Shown piece by piece: positions 1-8,139 of a stretch of DNA of 37,871 bases (position 1 is the stretch's first letter; every line of letters starts with the position of its first letter). The notes under the pieces are model-generated. The model searched no databases, had not been told where the DNA came from, and was given only the letters and a program-made list of their open reading frames with translations. A program made the translations under genes and the position numbers. Source of the DNA: Actinomycetes bacterium (GTDB taxonomy: Bacteria > Actinomycetota > Thermoleophilia > Solirubrobacterales > Solirubrobacteraceae); NCBI GenBank assembly GCA_021846845.1, contig JAJZWB010000019.1, positions 1 through 37,871 of the forward strand. Reading direction: 5' to 3'.

Positions 1-756
1 ACGCAGAACCCCGCCGGGGACCCGCCGACCCCCGCCGGGGACCCGCCGACCGCAGCCGGGGACCCGCCGACCGCAGCCGGGGACCCGCCGGCCCCCGGTG
101 AGCCGCGGGGCACCGCCGGCGACCCGTCGGCACCCGCAGCGGGCCCCCCATCATCCGCCCCCGGCGGCCCGCGGACCGCCCCCGGCGGCCCGCCGACCCC
201 CGGCGACCCGCCGCGCGCGACCACCGCCGGCGACAACCCTCGATCCCGCCCGCCGGCCGCGACACGGACGCCATCCGCCGGCGGCGCTGCGCCCTCGCCG
301 CCGGCCTCGGGATCGCCCGGGGAGGAGCCGGCCGATCGGGGGGTTCGCCGGCTCTACTGGGCGATCGGCGCGGTGGTTGTCGCCCTGCTCGTGGTCGGAC
401 TGGTCCGATACTCGGCGGCGAAGAACGATGCTGAGGCCCAGCGGAAGGCCCAGCAGCTAGTGCAGAGGTTCGATCGCCTGGGGCTCGCGGCTCCCGTCAG
501 CCGCAACGACATCGCCAGATCGCTGGGCACCGACGGCGGAGCGGTGTGCGCAAACCCCGCCAACGCGCTCGGCAAGGCGACGCTCGACGACATGCTCGCC
601 AACGGAGCCTCGTTCGTCGGGCACCGGCCCGTGATCTTCGACCGTCGCATCCTGCTCGGCGAGGTGATGATCCTGCAGGTCTACTGTCCCGAGAAGCTGG
701 CCCCCTACCGCCAGAAGATCGACGCCCTGAAGCTGCGCAACACGGTCAGCGGCTGA
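1..756 (+). CDS. Membrane-anchored secreted protein, N-terminus missing (partial)
   Basis: Frame 1 is open from the first base to TGA at 754-756, so the true start lies outside the window; the listed 127-aa ORF is only an internal ATG. The visible part begins with about 115 residues of Pro/Gly/Ala-rich, probably disordered sequence containing 7-residue DPPTAAG-type repeats. A single membrane helix follows (LYWAIGAVVVALLVVGLV), then a domain of about 105 residues with two cysteines (GAVCANPANAL and LQVYCPEKL). The likely topology is a cytoplasmic disordered tail, one helix and a small extracytoplasmic domain. I do not recognise a named family. The stop overlaps the ATG of the next gene by one base (TGATG), so it is probably cotranscribed and translationally coupled with the exporter. 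Confidence 0.75.
   Translation, partial: TQNPAGDPPTPAGDPPTAAGDPPTAAGDPPAPGEPRGTAGDPSAPAAGPPSSAPGGPRTAPGGPPTPGDPPRATTAGDNPRSRPPAATRTPSAGGAAPSPPASGSPGEEPADRGVRRLYWAIGAVVVALLVVGLVRYSAAKNDAEAQRKAQQLVQRFDRLGLAAPVSRNDIARSLGTDGGAVCANPANALGKATLDDMLANGASFVGHRPVIFDRRILLGEVMILQVYCPEKLAPYRQKIDALKLRNTVSG
19..98 (+). repeat. 21-bp tandem repeat, about 4 copies, in coding sequence
   Basis: The unit GACCCGCCGACCGCAGCCGG(G) occurs at 19-39, 40-60 and 61-81, with a decayed fourth copy from 82. The period is seven codons and encodes DPPTAAG/DPPTPAG, so copy-number change would keep the reading frame of the disordered N-terminal region. Confidence 0.85.
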
Positions 757-2417
757 TGCCCGGCGAAGCCCGCCTCGGCCCGTCCGGAGACTCCGCGAGC
801 GAGGCTCAGCCGGAGCCGCGGGCGGGACGCGGAGTGCTCGCGGCGGCGTCGATCTCGGCGCTGGTGGTCAACGCCAACACCTCCGCGGTCACGATCCTGC
901 TGCCAGCCATCAGCAGGGATGTGGACACGCCGGTGGCGCGGCTGCAGTGGGCGGTCACCGGCTACAGCCTCGTCGGCGCCGCGGTGATCGTGACCTCCGG
1001 AGCCCTGGGCGACGTCCTGGGACGACGCAGGGTGTTCCTCGCCGGCCTCGGTCTGTTCATCGCCTCCTGCGTGCTGATCGCGCTGTCCGGGACCGGCGCC
1101 GCCGTGGTCGTCGGCCGCATGATCCAGGGCGCGGCGGGCGCGACGATCCTCGCCTGCGGCATGAGCCTCCTGTCGGTCGCCGCCTCCGGCTCCGAGCAGA
1201 TGAGGGCGATCACCGTGTGGGGAGCGGCGTCTGCCGCGGGCGCCGCGGCGGGCCCTCTGGTCGGCGGGCTGCTTGTGGACGTCACCGGATGGCAGGGACT
1301 CTTCTGGATCGACGCCGTGGTCGCCGCCGCGTGCGTTCCGGTGACGGTCGTGGCCGTCCGGGAATCGAGCGACCCGACGCGCTCGCGCTCGATCGACTAC
1401 TGGGGCACGCTGCTGATCGCGATCGTGCTCGTCCCGCTCGTGCTCTCGCTCAGCAAGGGCAACGACTGGGGCTGGGCTTCTGCGGCGACGATCGGCTGCC
1501 TGGCGGTGTCCGCGGCCGCGGCACTGGGCTTCGTGGCCGTGGAGCGGCGCGTCGCGGCCCCGCTGGTCAACCTGGGGCTGCTGCGCAACCGGGTGCTCGT
1601 CGGCGCGACGCTGGCGATCCTGATCGTCGCCGGTGCCATCAACGCGCTCATGTACGTCCTGAGCCTCTACTTCCAGAACCCGTCCGCCCTCGGGATGAGC
1701 GCGCTGGAGGCGGGTCTCGCGACGCTGCCGGCAGCCGCCGGCATGGTCGCGATCACGCCGCTCATAACCCCCCTTGCGATCCGGATCGGGACGGGTGCCG
1801 CGGTCGGGCTCGGCTTCGCCCTCGCAGCCGCCGGCTGCGCGGCGATCGTGTTCGTCAGCGCGTCCTGGCAGTACCTGGCGTTCATGGCCCCGCTGGTCGC
1901 GATCGCCGCAGGGCTCGGCCTCGCCAACGGCCCGGCCTCATCGGCGTCGACGGCGTCGGTCAGCGCGGACGAGGTCGGCCAGGCGTCCGGGATCTCCAAC
2001 ATGGCCCGTTACATCGGCGGCTCGGTCGCCGTCGCCGCCGTGGCGATGGTGTTCAGCGCGGTCACCAACAAGAAGCTCGCCGCCGGGTCAGCCACCCCGG
2101 ACGCGATCGCGTCCGGGCTGTCCAGCGCCGCGCTCGTGCTGGCCCTCTTCTCCGCCGCGGGCATCGGCCTCGCCCTGCTGGCCAGGGGCCATCGCCAGGC
2201 TCGGGCGAGCGCGGTCGACCGCGCGGCCGCTGCGGCCGCCGGCTCCCACACGCTCCCTACACGTCCGGTGTCAGGGCGGCCCGCGGCCGGTGCGGGCAGC
2301 GGTCCGGCCCGGGTGAGCAGCGGTCCGGCCCGGGTGAGCAGCGGTCCGGCCGGGCCGGCGCAGCCGACGAGTGCTGCACGTCGCGGCAGGGAAAGGGCAC
2401 GGCATGCCGGCAGATGA
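756..2417 (+). CDS. MFS multidrug exporter, DHA2 (EmrB/QacA) type, 14 predicted membrane helices
   Basis: A 553-residue integral membrane protein. The start is the ATG at 756, sharing its A with the preceding TGA; the longer track ORF from 546 reads antisense-like sequence of the upstream gene. After about 25 polar residues come helices of a 14-TM drug:proton antiporter, including the loop motif GALGDVLGRRRVFLAGL between TM2 and TM3 (MFS motif A) and the GPLVGGLLVD region of TM5 (motif C). The length fits DHA2 exporters. The last 70 or so residues are low complexity and contain a repeated SGPARVS. The substrate cannot be deduced. It may form a unit with the upstream secreted protein; the M20 peptidase begins 56 bp downstream with its own ribosome site. 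Confidence 0.88.
   Translation: MPGEARLGPSGDSASEAQPEPRAGRGVLAAASISALVVNANTSAVTILLPAISRDVDTPVARLQWAVTGYSLVGAAVIVTSGALGDVLGRRRVFLAGLGLFIASCVLIALSGTGAAVVVGRMIQGAAGATILACGMSLLSVAASGSEQMRAITVWGAASAAGAAAGPLVGGLLVDVTGWQGLFWIDAVVAAACVPVTVVAVRESSDPTRSRSIDYWGTLLIAIVLVPLVLSLSKGNDWGWASAATIGCLAVSAAAALGFVAVERRVAAPLVNLGLLRNRVLVGATLAILIVAGAINALMYVLSLYFQNPSALGMSALEAGLATLPAAAGMVAITPLITPLAIRIGTGAAVGLGFALAAAGCAAIVFVSASWQYLAFMAPLVAIAAGLGLANGPASSASTASVSADEVGQASGISNMARYIGGSVAVAAVAMVFSAVTNKKLAAGSATPDAIASGLSSAALVLALFSAAGIGLALLARGHRQARASAVDRAAAAAAGSHTLPTRPVSGRPAAGAGSGPARVSSGPARVSSGPAGPAQPTSAARRGRERARHAGR
2298..2354 (+). repeat. 21-bp tandem repeat at the exporter 3' end
   Basis: Two perfect copies of AGCGGTCCGGCCCGGGTGAG(C) at 2298-2318 and 2319-2339 are followed by a partial third copy. 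It encodes SGPARVS repeats in the cytoplasmic tail of the MFS exporter. The period is seven codons. Confidence 0.85.
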
Positions 2418-2473
2418 TCCGCCGCGATCGAGCCTCCGGCGCCGGGTCCGGCTCAGAGGAGAAAGGACACGCC

Positions 2474-3832
2474 ATGCCAGTCGATGACCTGCGACCAGCC
2501 ATCGGGGACCTGATGGATCGTGCCAGGGACGATCTCGCGACGCTCGTCGCGTTCAGGTCCGTCGCCGACCCCAGGCAGTACCCGCCAGAGGAGTGCCGCG
2601 CGGCCGCGCAGTGGGTGGTCGACGCCTTCGCCGAGGTCGGGCTGCGGGACGTCCGGATGTCGCGCACCCCCGACGGGAGCCTGGCCGTTCACGGTGCCTC
2701 GCCCGCCCCCGACGGCGCACCCACGGTGCTGCTGTACTGCCACTACGACGTGCAGCCGCCGCTCGGCGAGGACGCGTGGGATACACCGGTCTGGCAGCTG
2801 ACGGAACGCGACGGCCGCTGGTACGGGCGCGGAACGGCCGACTGCAAGGGCAACATCGCGATGCACCTCACCGCGCTGCGTGCCCTGCGGGAGCGCCACG
2901 GAGAGCTTCCATGCGGTGTGAAGCTGATCTGCGAGGGCTCCGAGGAACAGGGAACCGGCGGGCTAGAGGCCTTCGTGCCGCAGAACGCGGAGCTGCTGCG
3001 CGCCGACGCCATCCTGGTCTGCGACACCGGCAACTCCGCGGTCGGCGTGCCGACGCTCACCACCACCCTGCGGGGCATGGCGAGCGTGGACGTGCGATTG
3101 AGCGCGCTCGCCGGCGCGATGCACTCAGGCATGTTCGGCGGACCGGCGCCCGATCCGGTCGCAGGGCTGATCTCGATCCTGGCCTCGCTGCACGACGCTC
3201 GCGGCGACACCACGGTCGACGGGATCGACAACACCCAGACGTGGGCCGGGCTGGACTACGCGTCCGTGCAGTTCCGCGCCGACGCCCGGGTTCTCGACGG
3301 AGTGGACCTGATCGGCAGCGGGTCTGTCGCCGACATGCTCTGGGCGCGCCCGGCGGCCACCGTGGTCGGGATCGACGCGCCACCGGTGATCGGCTCCGCC
3401 TCGGCGGTCCAGGGAACGGCCGCAGCCCGGGTGAGCCTGCGCGTGCCCCCTGGGATCGACGGCGCCGCCGCACAGGATGCGCTCATGGCGCACCTGCGCC
3501 GGCGCGTGCCGTGGAACCTGCGATGCGAGATCAAGCGTGTAGCCGTCGGCGATCCGTTCGTGGGCTCGCTGGCGGGCCCCGGCTTCGATGCCCTGCGCGC
3601 CGCGATGGAGGAGGCATACGGGCGTGAGCTGACCACGGAGGGACAGGGTGGCTCGATCCCGCTGTGCAACGTGTTCGGCGAGACCTACCCAGAGGCCGAG
3701 ATCTTCCTGCTCGGTGTCGAGGAGCCGAGATGCCTGATCCACGCGCCGAACGAGAGCGTCGACCCCTCGGAGATCGAGCATCTGGCGCTGGCCGAGGCGC
3801 TCTTCCTGGAGAAGTACGCGAGGGTCGCTTGA
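2474..3832 (+). CDS. M20 family metallopeptidase (dipeptidase/carboxypeptidase-like)
   Basis: A 452-residue cytosolic hydrolase. The start at 2474 is set by a strong purine-rich ribosome site (AGGAGAAAGGA) eight bases upstream; the longer track ORF includes out-of-frame exporter sequence. Zinc ligands of the M20 clan are all visible in order: His in LLYCHYDVQPP, the bridging Asp in GTADCKGN, the Glu pair in EGSEEQGTGG, Asp in CDTGN, and the C-terminal His in CLIHAPNES. The lid domain containing MHSGMFGG sits in the middle, as in CNDP-like dipeptidases. It probably cleaves small peptides or N-acyl amino acids. Its TGA overlaps the ATG of the permease by one base, which suggests uptake and hydrolysis are linked. 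Confidence 0.9.
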   Translation: MPVDDLRPAIGDLMDRARDDLATLVAFRSVADPRQYPPEECRAAAQWVVDAFAEVGLRDVRMSRTPDGSLAVHGASPAPDGAPTVLLYCHYDVQPPLGEDAWDTPVWQLTERDGRWYGRGTADCKGNIAMHLTALRALRERHGELPCGVKLICEGSEEQGTGGLEAFVPQNAELLRADAILVCDTGNSAVGVPTLTTTLRGMASVDVRLSALAGAMHSGMFGGPAPDPVAGLISILASLHDARGDTTVDGIDNTQTWAGLDYASVQFRADARVLDGVDLIGSGSVADMLWARPAATVVGIDAPPVIGSASAVQGTAAARVSLRVPPGIDGAAAQDALMAHLRRRVPWNLRCEIKRVAVGDPFVGSLAGPGFDALRAAMEEAYGRELTTEGQGGSIPLCNVFGETYPEAEIFLLGVEEPRCLIHAPNESVDPSEIEHLALAEALFLEKYARVA

Positions 3833-5289
3833 TGCGCCGCGCGCCGGCGAACGCGGGTGAGCTCGCGCAGCACGCCGCCGCCGCAGACCGCTCGGCGGCT
3901 GAGGACGGAGCCGACGGTGCGCCGCAGCCGACGATCGGCCTCGTATCGTGCCTGGCATTCGCCGTGGGGACGATGGTCGGCGGCGGCGTCTTCACCCTGT
4001 CGGGCACCGCGGTGAACACCGCGGGGCCCGCGGCGATCCTCAGCTACCTGCTCGCCGGCACGGTGATGCTGCTGGCGGCGCTGTGCTTCGTCGCGATCGC
4101 CGGGCGCGCGCGACGCGGCGACAGCGGCTACGGGCCGGTCGGAGACCTGCTCGGGCCGCTGTGGCGCTTCCTGGCGATGTGGGGCTTCTACATCAATGGC
4201 GTGATGCTGCTGACCTTCCTGCTCGTCTCGTTCGGCGACTACCTCAACCAGTACTTCCTCTCAGGGCTGGGAGCGCTGGCGGCCGCGGTGATCGCGACCG
4301 CCGCGATCGCGATGCTCAACCTCGGGCCCGCCGACCGGGTCGGGCGAGCCGAGACGGTGGTCGTCGCCGTCAAGATCGCGATCCTGCTGTTCTTCGTCGC
4401 GTGGGGCCTGTCCCAGATCTCCGATGCCCGTTTCACGCCGTTCTCCCCGGGGGGCGCGCACGGAGTCCTGCAGATGACCGCGCTCCTGTTCACCGCATAC
4501 ACGGGCTTCAACGTGGTAACCAACATGGCGGGCTCGGTGCGCGACCCGCGCCGGACGGTGCCGGTGGCGGTCATAGGATCGGTGCTGATCTCGGCCGCGC
4601 TCTACGTGGGCGTCATCCTCGCGATGCTCGCCAGCGGCGTCGACCACTTCGGCGACGCGGGCGTTGGGCAGGCTGCGGAGGCCCTGATGGGAGGCTGGGG
4701 CGGCTACGTGATCGCTTTCGCTGCCTGCCTGTCGACGCTCTCGGGCGCCAACGCCAACATGCTCGGAGCCAGCGAGCTGATGCTGCGGCTGGTCTCGCAG
4801 CGCGACGTGCCGGCGGCGCTCGGGCGAACCACCGGCCACGGAAGCCCGGTTCTGAGCATCGGCCTGATCACAGCCGTCACCGTCCTGCTGGTGTCCCTCT
4901 CCAACCTGGACAACGTAGTCGCCTACTCCAACGTGGGGGCACTGGTGGCGATGATCATCGTCAGCGCCGCGGCGCTGAGACTCGCCCGGCGCGGATGGCC
5001 CGGTTCAGGGCTTCGCCTGCCGGGAAAGGCGACGATCCCCGCCGTGGCGATCGTCGTGTGCCTGGCGCAGTTCCCATCCCTTGGATGGGGGCGCGTGGGA
5101 GTCGGCCTGCTGCTGGTCGCGGCCGGGCTGCTCCTCTATTTCGCACGCCGCATCACCCGCTTCGGCGAGGGCGTGGTCGAGGCCATCGGCACGCGAATGC
5201 TGACACACGACACACCTCTTCAGCGCGCGCTGCGGGATGTCGAGCTGTACCGAATCCTCACACGGGGGCGTCACTGTTACCGTGAGTAG
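3832..5289 (+). CDS. APC superfamily amino acid permease
   Basis: A 485-residue polytopic membrane protein. The ATG at 3832 overlaps the peptidase stop (TGATG), so this start is preferred over the longer track ORF. The first helix carries the APC substrate-binding glycine cluster (GTMVGGGVFTLSGTA), and about 12 helices follow. Regions such as TAYTGFNVVTNMAGSVRDPRRTVP match the TM6 and following loop of amino-acid/polyamine permeases, and the LSGANANMLGASELM segment fits TM8. A basic cytoplasmic tail of about 40 residues ends the protein. It most likely imports an amino acid or amine; the peptidase coupling hints at a role in peptide or amino-acid scavenging. The substrate is not deducible. 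Confidence 0.88.
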   Translation: MRRAPANAGELAQHAAAADRSAAEDGADGAPQPTIGLVSCLAFAVGTMVGGGVFTLSGTAVNTAGPAAILSYLLAGTVMLLAALCFVAIAGRARRGDSGYGPVGDLLGPLWRFLAMWGFYINGVMLLTFLLVSFGDYLNQYFLSGLGALAAAVIATAAIAMLNLGPADRVGRAETVVVAVKIAILLFFVAWGLSQISDARFTPFSPGGAHGVLQMTALLFTAYTGFNVVTNMAGSVRDPRRTVPVAVIGSVLISAALYVGVILAMLASGVDHFGDAGVGQAAEALMGGWGGYVIAFAACLSTLSGANANMLGASELMLRLVSQRDVPAALGRTTGHGSPVLSIGLITAVTVLLVSLSNLDNVVAYSNVGALVAMIIVSAAALRLARRGWPGSGLRLPGKATIPAVAIVVCLAQFPSLGWGRVGVGLLLVAAGLLLYFARRITRFGEGVVEAIGTRMLTHDTPLQRALRDVELYRILTRGRHCYRE

Positions 5290-5291
5290 TG

Positions 5292-5320
5292 GAACGCGCG
5301 CGGGATCGCCGCGCGCGTTC
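5292..5320. terminator. 12-bp perfect GC stem-loop between convergent genes
   Basis: GAACGCGCGCGG, then loop GATCG, then CCGCGCGCGTTC: a perfect 12-bp stem three bases after the permease stop. It lies between the rightward permease and the leftward PepSY-like gene, so it could act in both directions. No T-tract follows, as is common in very GC-rich actinobacteria. A second, weaker hairpin (GGCGCG-CTCCA-CGCGCC) lies at 5357-5373, just beyond the end of the leftward gene. Confidence 0.65.
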
Positions 5321-5376
5321 GACGCCGTCTGACCGCGGGCCGTTCCGGAACGCGGTGGCGCGCTCCACGCGCCGCT

Positions 5377-5784
5377 TCAGGAGGAGCGATGCCGGTCGAC
5401 CGACCTGCGCCGCGGCGCCGCGGCGCAGCCGCCTCCGGTCTGGCTCTCTGCCCTGCTCACGGTGAGCACGCCGTCGTTGCTTCGGCGCACGTGCACCACG
5501 TACACGGTGCCGTTGGCAGCGGCCGTGCGGACGTCGAAGACGGGAACGCCATGCTCGACATCCGCCTCGGTGCGCAGCACTCGGGGCCGGCAGGCACCCC
5601 GGTGGTGCCTGTCAAGGTAGACGACCGCGGCGTGATCGGCGCGCCTGGCCGCCGTCGTCTGAGACCGGCCGGCCGCGCTCGCGACCACCGGCGACAGCCC
5701 GGCGGTCACGCCTGCGATCGCGACGGCTGATGCAACGGTGACGCCGCGGCTGCGACCTGCGGCGGATCGAACGCCCTCGATCAT
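5377..5784 (-). CDS. Small secreted PepSY-like protein
   Basis: A protein of about 135 residues. The start is placed at 5784 because AAGGAG lies seven bases upstream of that ATG; the track ORF starts 13 codons earlier without such a site. The N-terminus is a signal peptide (basic residues, then VTVASAVAIAGVTAGLSPVVASAAG). The mature part contains LRTEADVEHGVPVFDVRTAAANGTVYVVHVRRSNDGVLTV, which resembles half of a PepSY repeat (E-x-D/E..G.pVyeV......v.V....G.v). A basic, Arg/Ser-rich tail with one Cys ends the chain. PepSY domains are known as inhibitory or binding modules of the cell envelope; a specific role here is not deducible. It is monocistronic, convergent with the permease gene. Confidence 0.6.
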   Translation of the reverse strand: MIEGVRSAAGRSRGVTVASAVAIAGVTAGLSPVVASAAGRSQTTAARRADHAAVVYLDRHHRGACRPRVLRTEADVEHGVPVFDVRTAAANGTVYVVHVRRSNDGVLTVSRAESQTGGGCAAAPRRRSVDRHRSS

Positions 5785-5927
5785 CTTCACGCTCCTTACC
5801 TGGTCTTGTGACTGCACGATCATCGGCGTGCTCGATGAGCGTCACACCGGATGATGGGATCACGCTAAACCGGGGATGAGAGTCTTTTCACCGGGCCGTT
5901 CGTGCGGCCGTGCGCATGGCGCACCGC

Positions 5928-7253
5928 TCACATGAACAGCTGCTGATAGATGAGGAAGACGTTCATCACGGTGATCGCGATCGCGCACGCCCAGGCCGCG
6001 ATGCTCGTGATCGGCCTGTTGACATGCACTCCCATGACGGAGCGCCGACCGGTCATGACCACCAGGGGGATCAGCGCGAGCGGAATGCCGAACGAGAGCA
6101 CGACCTGGCTGAGCACGAGCGCCCGGGTGGGATCCACTCCCAGCGCGATCACGATGATCGCCGGGATCATCGTGAGCGCACGGCGAAGCATGAGCGGGAT
6201 GCGGAAGTTGATGAAACCGGCCATCACCACCTGGCCGGCGAAGGTCCCGACGCTTGAGGATGACGCGCCGGAGGCGAGCAGCGCCACCGCGAAGGCGAGC
6301 GCCGCGGTGCCGCCGACGAGATGGCCGAACTCCGCGTGTGCCTGCTGGATCGTGCTCAGGCCGCTCAGCGCGGGCGTGTGGAACAGCTTCGCGGCGACGG
6401 CGAGCATCGCCATGTTCACGATCCCCGCGAGGCCGAGGGCGATGATCACGTCGAGTCGCTCGAAGCGGATGACCCGAGCCCGCTCGCCGTCGTCGCGGCA
6501 GGCCATGCGTCCCTGGGTCAGGGCCGAGTGCAGGTAGATGACGTGCGGCATCACCGTCGCACCCACGATCCCGACGGCGATGTAGACCGAGCCCGTGCCG
6601 TGCAGGCCCGGAAGCAGGCCGTGCAGCGAGCCGCTCGCGGACGGGCCGATGCGGAGCGTCTCGTAGAGGAACCCGAGGAAGATGATCCCCAGCAGCGCGG
6701 TGATCGCCAGCTCGAAGCGGCGCAACCCGCGCGCCTGAAGCTCGAGGATCGCGAACGCGATCACGCCGGTGATCACCCCGGCCGGCAGCAGCGGGACGTG
6801 AAACAGCAGGTTCAGGCCGATCGAGGCTCCGAGGAACTCGGCGATGTCGGTCGACATCGCCATGATCTCCGCCTGGATCCACATCCCCCATGTCACGGCC
6901 CGCGGGGCGTGGACGCGGATCATCTGGGGCAGGTTGCGGTCGGTCGCGATACCGAGCTTGGCCGACAGGTACTGGATCAGCATCGCGACCAGGTTCGCCA
7001 GCAGCACCACCCACAGGAGCAGGTAGCCGTACTGCGCGCCTCCCTGCACGTTGGTGGCGAAGTTCCCCGGGTCCACGTATGCGATCGAAGCGACGAACGC
7101 GGGCCCGAGCATGAACAGCGTGGCGCGCAGCCTTCCCCTGGACAGGACGCGCTCGAGCGCGCTGGGACCGCCCTGCTCGGGCAGCGTGACCGACGCGCCA
7201 TCCGCAGCGACGCCCTCGAGCGCGGGAACGGCTGCTCGGCGCCAGGCGCTCAT
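5928..7253 (-). CDS. mntH: Nramp-family divalent metal (Mn2+) transporter MntH
   Basis: A 441-residue membrane protein with about 11 helices. The Nramp metal-binding motif is present in TM1 (ASIAYVDPGNFATNV, with Asp and Asn) and its partner in TM6 (GATVMPHVIYLHSAL, with Met and the His pair). The family imports Mn2+, and less well Fe2+, by proton symport. The ATG overlaps the stop of the upstream regulator by four bases (ATGA), so the two genes form an mntR-mntH operon. The N-terminal 35 residues before TM1 are longer than in E. coli MntH. Short hairpins (GTGCGC-ATG-GCGCAC at 5910-5924 and GGCCG/CGGCC at 5894-5909) follow the stop and could terminate the transcript, but there is no T-run. 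Confidence 0.93.
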   Translation of the reverse strand: MSAWRRAAVPALEGVAADGASVTLPEQGGPSALERVLSRGRLRATLFMLGPAFVASIAYVDPGNFATNVQGGAQYGYLLLWVVLLANLVAMLIQYLSAKLGIATDRNLPQMIRVHAPRAVTWGMWIQAEIMAMSTDIAEFLGASIGLNLLFHVPLLPAGVITGVIAFAILELQARGLRRFELAITALLGIIFLGFLYETLRIGPSASGSLHGLLPGLHGTGSVYIAVGIVGATVMPHVIYLHSALTQGRMACRDDGERARVIRFERLDVIIALGLAGIVNMAMLAVAAKLFHTPALSGLSTIQQAHAEFGHLVGGTAALAFAVALLASGASSSSVGTFAGQVVMAGFINFRIPLMLRRALTMIPAIIVIALGVDPTRALVLSQVVLSFGIPLALIPLVVMTGRRSVMGVHVNRPITSIAAWACAIAITVMNVFLIYQQLFM

Positions 7254-7933
7254 CTGGACGCGGGCTCCAGCTCGATCCGCATCGCACGCGCGAGCCCCCC
7301 GCCGAGCGGCATCTCCCGCTCGCCGACCCGGACGAACACCGGTCCACCGAACGGCTGGCGGCCGATCACCTCCAGCTCGTCCCCCAGAGCTATCCCCTGC
7401 TCGGCCAGGTAGCGGAGCATCTCAGGGTCCGAGTCGGAGACGCGTACGAAGCGCCCGATCGTCCCAGGCGAGAGCTCCTCCAGGCAGCACGTCTCCGCCT
7501 CGTGGATCTCCAGCGCCGGCGACGGGATCGGGTCACCGTGCGGGTCCACAGTCGGGTCCCCGAGGCGTTCCGCGATCAGCCGCTCCAGCTCGTCGGACAG
7601 CACGTGCTCGAGGACCTCCGCCTCGGCGTGCACCTGGTCCCAGGGCATCCCGAGCTCATCGGCGAGGAACAGCTCCAGCAGGCGGTGATGACGCATGACC
7701 TCCAGCGCGACCCGGCGCCCGCGATCGGTGAGCCGAACTCCCCGATACGGCTCGTGCTCCGCCAGGCCGAGGTCCGAGAGCTTGCGCAGCATCGCCGAGA
7801 CCGAGCCCGGCGTGACCCCGAGCCGTGCGGCCAGATCGTTGGTCGAAACCGGGGTGCCCCCACGCGACTCCAGCGCGTACACGGCCTTCGCGTAATCCTG
7901 AATGTGAGCGGAGACCGATTCCACAGCTGACAT
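7250..7933 (-). CDS. mntR: DtxR/MntR-family metal-dependent repressor
   Basis: A 227-residue regulator. I place the start at the ATG at 7933, not the upstream TTG in the track, because the promoter -10 ends seven bases before it. Domains: N-terminal winged helix (residues about 5-65, STNDLAARLGVTPGSVSAMLRKLSDLGL), dimerisation/metal domain (about 70-135), then a C-terminal SH3/FeoA-like domain (about 150-220, ending EREMPLGGGLARAMRIE). At the positions of DtxR Met10 and Cys102 it has Asp (IQDYAK) and Glu (HAEAEVLEHVLSDE), as in manganese-selective MntR. At the MntR Glu11 position it has Lys, as far as I can align by eye. With mntH as the next gene and a palindrome in the promoter, autoregulated Mn2+ homeostasis is the likely role. 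Confidence 0.9.
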   Translation of the reverse strand: MSAVESVSAHIQDYAKAVYALESRGGTPVSTNDLAARLGVTPGSVSAMLRKLSDLGLAEHEPYRGVRLTDRGRRVALEVMRHHRLLELFLADELGMPWDQVHAEAEVLEHVLSDELERLIAERLGDPTVDPHGDPIPSPALEIHEAETCCLEELSPGTIGRFVRVSDSDPEMLRYLAEQGIALGDELEVIGRQPFGGPVFVRVGEREMPLGGGLARAMRIELEPASR

Positions 7934-7937
7934 ATGG

Positions 7938-7959
7938 GAAGTTTGGCATGCCAAACTTC
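7938..7959. promoter_or_regulatory. 22-bp perfect palindromic operator of mntRH
   Basis: GAAGTTTGGCATGCCAAACTTC is a perfect inverted repeat of 11+11. It fills most of the spacer between the -35 and -10 elements and covers the -10 itself, so a bound DtxR-family repressor would block polymerase. Size and position fit DtxR/MntR/IdeR boxes. Confidence 0.85.
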
Positions 7960-7968
7960 ATCTGTCAA
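7940..7968 (-). promoter_or_regulatory. mntRH promoter, apparently leaderless
   Basis: On the minus strand TTGACA (7968-7963) is a consensus -35, followed by a 17-bp spacer and CAAACT (7945-7940) as -10. The A of the mntR ATG is the seventh base after the -10, so transcription should begin at or near the start codon. No Shine-Dalgarno sequence is visible, which agrees with a leaderless mRNA. Confidence 0.75.
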
Positions 7969-8139
7969 GGCGGCTCACCCAGGCTCTGAGGTCGGCTCAT
8001 CACGACCGGTCCGCATCGGCGACCGGTCCCGCCGGCGAGACGCGCCACCGATGCGCCAAACTGGGGCGCAGCCGTGCGCGCGAACCCCGTGACGATCCCC
8101 GCGGCGATCGCCGCTCCGGCGCCGAGGGGACTCTGAGCG

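Noticed and set aside
98-460. 120-aa rightward Pro/Arg-rich ORF
   Set aside because: Out-of-frame reading of the repetitive N-terminus of the partial membrane-anchored protein.
947-2473. Upstream 509 codons of the long M20 ORF
   Set aside because: Arg-rich out-of-frame reading of the MFS exporter; the M20 domain and a strong ribosome site begin at 2474.
5389-5730. Rightward 113-aa ORF with a near-perfect AGGAGG before its ATG
   Set aside because: It lies antisense to the PepSY-like gene, has no domain and an Arg/Gly/His-rich composition typical of a shadow frame. The leftward gene has a signal peptide and its own ribosome site.
5894-5924. Rho-independent terminator after mntH
   Set aside because: Only short 5-6 bp stems and no T-run on the transcribed strand; mentioned under mntH but not called as a feature.
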